This document shows positions 57,580 through 64,000 of a stretch of DNA of 64,000 bases, piece by piece. The stretch lies in the NCBI GenBank assembly GCA_036346275.1, contig CM070724.1, positions 45,757,038 to 45,821,037 on the forward strand, read 5' to 3'. Made by a program: the position numbers and the translations under genes. Below the pieces are notes generated by a model. That model saw only the letters and a program-made list of their open reading frames with translations, searched no databases and was not told where the DNA came from. This DNA is from Otatea glauca (taxonomy: Eukaryota; Streptophyta; Magnoliopsida; Poales; Poaceae). Position 1 is the stretch's first letter. Each line of letters opens with the position of its first letter.

Positions 57580-58011
57580 GCAGACGAAGATCCCGGGCGG
57601 GACCGGCTCTCTGCTGGAGGCCAGATTGGCTAGGTAGTCGGCGTCGCTATTGTAGCGTCGGTAGCTATGGTGAAGCTCGAAACCCTTGAACCGCACTTCG
57701 AGCCCGCGCACTTCTCGACAGTACGCGGCCATACGGGCGTCTCGGGGCTCCGCGGCCTTCATGACTTGGTCGACGACAAGCTTGGAGTCCCCGTGGACGT
57801 GGAGTCGGCGAGCACCGAGGTCGGCAGCGATCCGGAGACCGTTGACGAGGGCCTCGTACTCGGCGACGTTGTTGGTGGCGTCGAAAAGCAGCCTGATGGC
57901 GTACTGAAGCTTGTTCCCGAGCGGGGAGATGATGACGACTCCGGCGCCCGCGCCATTCTTGTTGTAAGACCCATCGAAGTACATTGTCCAGTACTCGGGG
58001 TCTTCGATCAC
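57580..58011 (-). CDS. Gypsy RNase H domain (intact piece of pol)
   Basis: The 349-codon open frame 56962-58011 starts MIEDPEYWTMYFDGSYNKNG, with the RNase H first aspartate in YFDGS, then VAEYEALVNGLRIA (catalytic glutamate) and LHVHGDSKLVVDQVMK (aspartate), the D-E-D order of RNase H1. It degrades the RNA strand of the RNA/DNA hybrid during reverse transcription. It is part of the pol polyprotein, not a stand-alone gene, and is the longest undamaged piece of the element. Confidence 0.85.
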
Positions 58012-58259
58012 TGGTGGTGCCTGGGTTTCGGTCCACTCGGCGACGAAGTCGCTAGGGCTCGCGATTGATCGCCGTCCGAGGGACGTATGTGATGTCGTGG
58101 TCGCCGAGCTCGAGCGCCCACTTGGCTATCCTACCGAGAAGGCCGCGGTTGCGGACGATCTCGCCTAAGCGGGACGTGGTCACCACGGTGATGTTGTGCC
58201 GATCGAAGTAGTGGACGAGCTTTCTCTTCGCAATGAGCACCGCAGAGTAGCTTCGCACT

Positions 58260-59450
58260 GTGGTACCGAGCCTTGGACTCGGAAAGGACTCGCTAATGAA
58301 GTAAACCGCATTGTACCTTAAGCTCGTGGCCTTCTTCCGCCGCTTCCACCACGAGGGCCGCTACGACGACTTGGGTAGTGGCGGCGATGTAGAGAACAAT
58401 GGTTCCCTCAGTGCCGGGCGATCAGATCGAGGCGAGGATGTGAAGGCCTTCAGCGGGTGAGGGCCTCTGAACCTCGGGGTCCAGCTAAAGCGGTCGGATC
58501 TCTTGAGCACCAGAGTGGCATTCGCGCCGCCGAGGCGCAGACACTAAACGCTCAAAGTCGCTAGGCATCCGTCCACCTCTGGACCCCTTGAGGTTGCTTG
58601 ATTGGGCCCATCCTTGCGATTGCCGATATCTTCTCCTGGTTGGCCTCGATGCCTCGCCGAGACAATGAAGCCAAGGAGCTTCCTTTGGGGACCCCAAGAC
58701 GATTTCTCGTGATTGAGCTTTATGCGGAATCGTCGAAGGTTCGCAAAGGTCTCTTCAGTCGGGGACAAGGTCGCCGGCCTTCTTGGTTTTTACGACAATA
58801 TCGCCGACGACACCTCAACGTTACGGCCGATCCGGTCATTGAAGCACGCTTGCATACATCGGCTGGTATGTAGCGCCCGCGTTTTTAGGCCGAACGGCAT
58901 TGTAACGAGCGAATGAGCCGAATGGGGTGATGAAGGAAGTCGCGGTGGTCGGACTCCTTAGCGCAATCCGTGGTAGCCCGAGTAGGCATCCGAAAGAGAG
59001 GGACTCACACCTGCGGTGGAGTCGATGACTTGGTCGATCGCGGGGCAAAGGAACGGATCCTTGGGACATGCTTTGTTGAGACTCGTATAGTCAACGCACA
59101 TCCTCCATTGCCCATTTTTCTTTTTACAAGTACAGGTTGGCTAGCTACTCGGGTGGCGCACCTCTTTACGAACCCCGCAGCCCGTAAGTTTGGCGATCTC
59201 CTCCTATGATCCTGCGCTTCTCCTCGTCGAGCGGCGCGGCGCTGGGCGACCGCTTTGAGCCCGGGTCGGATGCTCAAGGAGTGCTCGGCGACTTCCCTTG
59301 GGATTCCGGCATGTCGGAGGACCTCCATGCGAAGACGTCTTTGTTGGTGCGAGGAGTCGACGAGCCGCTTCCTATTTGGCGGGGCGTGGGTTCGATCCGC
59401 ACGATCTTGGTCGGATCACGTGGATCGACCGCGACCTCCTTCGTGTCCTC
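58260..59450 (-). pseudogene. Gypsy reverse transcriptase
   Basis: The minus strand around 59020-59095 reads TSLNKACPKDP, then a shifted IDQVIDSTAG, the standard RT start in this lineage; FANLRRFRIKLNHEK lies near 58700 and AVLIAKRKLVHYF plus ALELGDHDITYVPRTAI at 58052-58258 (RT-RNase H linker). Several frameshifts interrupt it. Confidence 0.8.
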
Positions 59451-59599
59451 GGCGGACTTGAAGGATCCCACCCCGACTTCTTCGGACTCGGGGCGGATTC
59501 GGAGGCTTCTCCCGAGGTTGTCGAGCTCGGCAGACGCGATGATCGCCGAGGCAAGCTCACAACTGCGCTTTCGCAGATTGTAGGCAAGTCGAAAGATGA

Positions 59600-60200
59600 T
59601 GCCACGGTGATGACTCCTCGTGGCCCCGGCATCTTCGCTTGAGGTAGGCGTGGCCGGGACCGCCATGAACTTGGCGTAACACGGCCTTCCCAGATGGCAT
59701 GGTAAGAACCGGGAAATCCACAACCTCAAAAGCGAGGGTTTCGTGCGGAAGTTTCGGTTCCTCAAAGGTAACAGGCGTGTCGATCCGCCGAGTGGATGGG
59801 CTCTTTGGCGTGAATGACGCCATGGAAAGGCGCTTCTGCCGGGTCGGAGGGTTGAGCGCGGACCCATAGCGCCGAGCGCCTCGACGTAGAGGATGTTGAG
59901 GCCGCGCCTCCGTCCATAAGCACCTTTGAAAGGCGCTTCTTCCCACGACGGCCGACCACGGGGTATCTCCCTACCGTGGAACGTGGTCGGGTGATCGGTC
60001 CGATCAAAGGTGATCGGGAACTCGACCACCGGAGGTATTGGGGACGATGGCGCGACGGTATGGACCTCGCGATAAGCGAGCTTGAGCCGCGCTTGTCGGC
60101 ATAGCGTGCCGGTCCTCCAAAGATCATGAGGCGGCCGTCGGGTTCGTGGAACTCATCGTCGCTTTTTTCTCGACCGCGGGCCGCAGCAGCTTCTTCCTTG
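59600..60200 (-). pseudogene. Gypsy aspartic protease region
   Basis: Around 59880-59960 the minus strand reads KVLMDGG in one frame and GLNILYVEALGAMG in another, together the usual protease motif (LMDGGSSLNILY) split by a one-base shift. Upstream it has ITFDRTDHPTTFHG, as in grass Gypsy proteases. Confidence 0.7.
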
Positions 60201-60419
60201 CCACGCGGCGTTACGGGACGCCGAGGAGAGGTAACGCCAGACCTCGCAGATCCGGTGATTTGTGCTTGACGGAGAACCCGTGGTTTGGGCACGGGCCGTC
60301 CATCAACTTCTCGAAGTGGTCGGGCGCGACGGTAGGTCGCACCTGCTGCTTGGCAGGGCGGTCGACGGTGGCGACCACTTGGGTCTCGCGGATCTGCTTC
60401 CCGTGCCGCTTCCGTTTGT

Positions 60420-62069
60420 CGAAGCGGTCAGAAGGGGACCCGATGTGGACGCCGGGTTCTAGCTGGGCCTATCCTCCCTCGAAGATGGCCCCCACAGCCT
60501 CCTCGCCGGAGGCGTGGTTGGTGGCGATATCGAGGAGCTCCTTGGTAGTTCTGGGCTTGAGGCAACCTAGTTTGTGTACCAAGGCCTTGCAGGAGGTGCC
60601 GTAGATGAATGCTCCCACGACATCGGCGTCGGAGATGTCGGGGAGCTCGTTGCACTTGCGGGAAAACCGCCGGATGTAGTCCCGAGGTTTTCCCCGGTCG
60701 CCGCTTGCGACCCTTCAGTCCCAAGAGTTTCGTGGCGCTTGTAAGTGCCTCGAAGTTGCCGACGAAGAGGCCTTCGTGTCGATCCAGTTCTCGATGGTTT
60801 TGGCGGGCAAGTACTCGAGCGAGCTCGGCCGAGTCCGCGAGGTAGATGGGAAGGTCTTGGATGATGAAGAGGTCATCCGTTGCTCCTCCGCCGGCATGCG
60901 AGCCGGCAATCTTGAGGACACACTGGTTTGTGGCCCGGTGTATTTGGCAATGTTGGTAGGCGCCGGACCTGGCAGGAAGTCCGCTGGTGGATCCCCTGGC
61001 GTAACGCCGTGGTCCAGACCGTCGGGGCTCGGCTGCGGTGGTGGTGCCCGCCGCCGCAATCCGTGAGTGGCGGCCTCCTCCGCCATCTTTCTTCGCGCTT
61101 CAAGGGTAGCGCGAATGTCGAGGCATCACCGAGGCGTTGGCGCATCGGGCACGCGAGGCTGGTGTGGCTCGCGCGCGGCGGCGGCGCTGTCACCGGACCA
61201 ACCGGCTCAGACGGCAGACATGGCCCGGTGGCCAGAGGTGGCTCCGGAGCGATAGGAGCCGGAGGCGTGCATGTGCTGCACGGCCGCGTGCTCTACCAGC
61301 CCCCGGAGGTTTTGGTAAGTGGCCTTGGCCTCCGGGTCGGTCGGCTCCGGGAGGCCTCGAAGCAGCATTGCGGCCGCGACACGCTTTGGCCGGGCGGGGA
61401 AGAGGCGAGGACCGTCGGACCCACTTTCTTTGGGGTGTGCTCGACGACGCGTGCTTGTAGCGTCGCCGCCAGCATCACGGGGCCTCGAGCTCCTCCCGCT
61501 CCAGTTGGCTCGAGCCGGTCGAGCTCACTTCGTTCCTCCAACTCTTTGCTTGCTGTTGTTGGAGCTTTCGGCGCGTGGTCTCGAAGCGCTGAAGACGACG
61601 TGGCTGGTACTCCTCCTCCCGCGCCGAGCGCGCCGGATAGGAGGTCCGCATGCGCGAGGGCCACGGTCCAATCGGCCGTGTTCGCCATGTTGCACTCGCG
61701 AGTGCCGCTTCTGGCGTGGTACTCCGTGTCGAAGCTGGAGTCATGGTGGAAGAGTCTTCCAAGGCTCGTGGATGGAGGCCGGCAGTAGCCACCATCGCCA
61801 CAAGTCGCGAGCCTACGGGGTGACATGGTCACCGCCCGCCTACGGAGTTTTCGCCAGATGGCGGAGCACTCCTCGGGTTCCGCCGGGGCCGCAGGGCGCC
61901 CAAGCCGGAGCTTAGCGGTCGCCGGAGAGGACGCCTGAGCTCTCGTGGCGCGCTGTCCTCCGAGGCGGCGGGACGAAGCGTGAGCCCTCCGTCGGGGTGG
62001 TGGGCGGTCGAGGAGCCGGCGGATCCGGTTCCCAGCGCGATCATGCCGCCGCAGATGGGTGGATGCCAT
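60420..62069 (-). pseudogene. Gypsy gag
   Basis: The minus strand encodes a retrotransposon gag (PF03732-type) core at about 60480-60700: RDYIRRFSRKCNELPDI, DADVVGAFIYGTSCKALV and PRTTKELLDIATNHASGEEA. The N-terminal part is open at 61293-62069. Frameshifts break continuity between the two. Gag forms the nucleocapsid-like particle of the element. Confidence 0.8.
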
Positions 62070-62133
62070 CAGGAGATAAACGGAATCCGAGATGGTGACG
62101 AAGACGCGCGAAGGCCCCTACTGGCGCGCCAAC

Positions 62134-63110
62134 CAACCGGCGCGCTGAGCCGGCAAGTAAATTTGTAAGTCTAAGGGGTCGCGCGTTCCACTCCTGAATG
62201 GTTAGACTCGTGAGTCCAAGATGTATCTTGGTTGGTGAAAGTCCCTACTCGATTCGGATGATGATTGTATTGCTTTTGCACTATGTTTTACAGACGAGGC
62301 CCCTAAATGACTTAGTCTCCTCGTGTTCTTATGTGTTCCTCTTCCCTCTGAATCGTTTAGTCCTGCCTCCTTTTATACAGAAGGAAGGGGCAGGTTACAT
62401 CGAGAGTTGGGGGGAAGAGCGAGGTGACCTATGTTAGGAGCTCCGGTCCTTCGTCCTGTGGACTGGTCGCCACCCGTCTTGCCCATGCTGGGTCGGTAGC
62501 CTTGGTGGTCAGGGAGGTTAGGTATTCCCCGGGAAGTAGCGTACTTGCCCTCTGTGACCCTTGCGAATGCTGACGTTGCGGTGCGTGACGTTGGCGTTGC
62601 CTCGGGAGGGAGCGTGCGTCAGATCTTGACGCGATCGGTTGATGGGCCGAAGCTTTGTCTTCAAGAATCACGGACCTTCTTGGGAAGGAGCCACCGCCCT
62701 TGTATAGTCACTCCGATTGACCTCATTCGGGGTGCGTGGCGAGAGGTCGATGAGGGCTCGACACGCTGCCCTCGGCGTCCGTCACCTTGGTTCGGTCGGA
62801 GTCGGGAGATCCCGCCCCGCCAAGAGGGTCGGGAGCGCTGTCCGGTCGGAGTCGGGAGATCCCGCCCCGCCAAGAGGGTCGGGAGCGTTGTCCGGTCGGA
62901 GTCGGGAGATCCCTGCTCCGCCAAGGGGGTCGGGAGCGCTGTCCAGTCGGATTCGCTTCCCCTGGCCGGTCGGGAGCGGATGTCTTGTGTGGTCTCGCAG
63001 GCGATTCGGTTGGTGGTGGGCCGGGCGCGGCCTGTTAGGCTGGAGATATGCTTGAGGCCGCTGGCTCGTCGCTTCGGGCCGTTGGGTACCCCTGTTATTA
63101 GTATTCGTCA
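62134..63110 (-). repeat. 5' LTR of the Gypsy element
   Basis: Matches the left LTR with many small indels; the outer end TATTCGTCA is exact. The inner edge is blurred: the LTR start seen on the left is replaced here by CCAACCGGCGCGCTGAG. The adjacent CTACTGGCGCGCCAA (about 62119-62133), whose reverse complement is TTGGCGCGCCAGTAG, is in the position of the primer-binding site of grass Tat elements. Confidence 0.9.
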
Positions 63111-63192
63111 AATATAATTATGCTGCAATTATTATTTTTAAATTGTGCTAACCAAGTTACATGCACCAATCAATTCACTCAAAAGATTAAGA

Positions 63193-63827
63193 CCCTGTTT
63201 GTTTCGGCTTATGTTTTTTTGGCTTAACGAGCTTTTAAGCCATCTGCTTTTAAACTAAGACGTTGTTTGGTATCTTGCCTTTTTGATGGGTTGGATGGTG
63301 TAGCTTATTGCTAGAAAGTTTGAAATACCATTTAAAGTTATAAGGACATTTCTTATGTACTGATTTATCTAATACAAATGTTTCATACTTTTTTCACTGA
63401 ATGTCGTATTGAAAAATATAGATTAATCTTGAGATCAAACTTCATTCTGAGCATAATTATTTATCAACTTGATGCTGGTCGGTGGAGGAGGAAGGAGGCT
63501 AGGGACGGTGGAGGAGGGAGGAGGTCGGGGACGGCAGAGACCGGAGCAGCGGAGAGAGAAGGTATGTCGCACAGGGGAGCGAGAGAAGACGATGAGACAT
63601 GAGAAGATGGGAGAAGGATTCTTGAGTTTATATATGATAGCATTTGGTGGGTAATTTTGGAGACTTTCAGTGGTAAATGGTTATTTCATTCCAAAAAAAC
63701 CCAAAAAAAACTACCTCTCACCTGGCTTTTGGCTTATAGTTATATGGAGACTTTTGGCTTTTTTTTTAAACTCGGTTTAAAAGTCAGTCGTTTATTTCGA
63801 GTGAAAAAAACCCAAACAATCATGGCC
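63193..63827. mobile_element. Non-autonomous DNA transposon (MITE), copy 2
   Basis: Left end CCCTGTTTGTTTCGGCTTAT, right end AAAAAACCCAAACAATCATGG, an imperfect inverted repeat. The body is collinear with 7684-8339, including the GA-rich block (about 63476-63600). It lies 80 bases beyond the Gypsy element. Confidence 0.65.
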
Positions 63828-64000
63828 TAAGCTTGTGACTTGTACTTCAACATATACTTCTGCTAGGGTTTTTGTTTATGTCTATGCATAGAAAATTTCA
63901 GCTATTTGGTTGCACAAAGTAACAAAACAGTTAGCATGCACTTTCCTTAATAGAATTCGGAAACGAGATGTTTCAGGAATAACCCAACGAGCTAGCATGT
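63828..64000. other. Right edge of the window
   Basis: Unique AT-rich sequence with no recognised feature. Confidence 0.5.

Larger units (their letters stand above)
48411..63110 (-). mobile_element. Ty3/Gypsy LTR retrotransposon, Tat-lineage-like, 14.7 kb
   Basis: Two LTRs (48411-49375 and about 62134-63110) flank a coding region, and a perfect 5 bp duplication AATAT lies outside both (48406-48410 and 63111-63115). gag-pol runs on the minus strand, with domain order gag, protease, RT, RNase H, integrase, as in Gypsy. Between integrase (ending near 56230) and the 3' LTR there are almost 7 kb with + strand (antisense) transcription-unit-like genes and a GC-rich tandem array. That architecture is known for grass Tat-lineage elements such as Grande and RIRE2. 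Frameshifts are frequent, so it is not autonomous as read here. Confidence 0.92.

Overview
This is a plant nuclear window, most probably from a grass (Poaceae). The basis is a multi-exon cellulose synthase-like A gene whose exon structure and protein closely match grass CSLA7, plus TTA-flanked Tourist-like MITEs, Stowaway MITEs, a nested Copia element, a long-TIR Mutator-like element and a 14.7 kb Ty3/Gypsy element with antisense genes. The species cannot be named from the sequence alone. There are no operons; each gene stands alone with introns.

Layout. 1-8890 is gene-poor (MITEs, a possible LTR relic) with one nuclear tRNA-Leu(CAG) at 6431-6511 on the minus strand. 8894-9904 (+) is an S-like RNase T2 gene of four exons whose signal-peptide exon is out of frame with the rest. 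10715 to about 17600 is a decayed minus-strand Copia retrotransposon, split by a 3,219 bp solo-LTR-like insertion (13581-16799, TSD AAGAT). 17851-18740 is a broken duplicate of the last two exons and 3' flank of the gene at 31224-36815. 23437-30091 (+) is a complete ten-exon CSLA7-like mannan synthase gene. 31224-36815 (-) is a complete nine-exon DCN1-like (AAR3-type) gene, convergent with CSLA7. 37922-38464 (+) is an intronless RING-H2 protein gene.

39169-46872 is a 7.7 kb Mutator-like element (MULE) with long TIRs. It holds a decayed mudrA-type transposase, a second two-exon ORF with a Myb/SANT-like domain and acidic repeats, and a 363 bp tandem array. 48411-63110 is a Tat-lineage-like Gypsy element (TSD AATAT, LTRs about 0.97 kb). 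Its gag-pol is on the minus strand; + strand antisense transcription units and a GC-rich tandem array lie downstream of pol. 63193-63827 is a MITE of the same family as the one at 7684-8339.

How the genes relate. CSLA7 makes the beta-1,4-mannan backbone in the Golgi. The AAR3-type protein is predicted to assist cullin neddylation, and the RING-H2 protein is a predicted E3 ligase, so two neighbours touch ubiquitin-pathway biology; I see no evidence that they are functionally linked. The most interesting structural points are the partial AAR3 duplication that brackets CSLA7 in direct orientation, the MULE with an extra SANT-like gene, and the antisense genes inside the Gypsy element.
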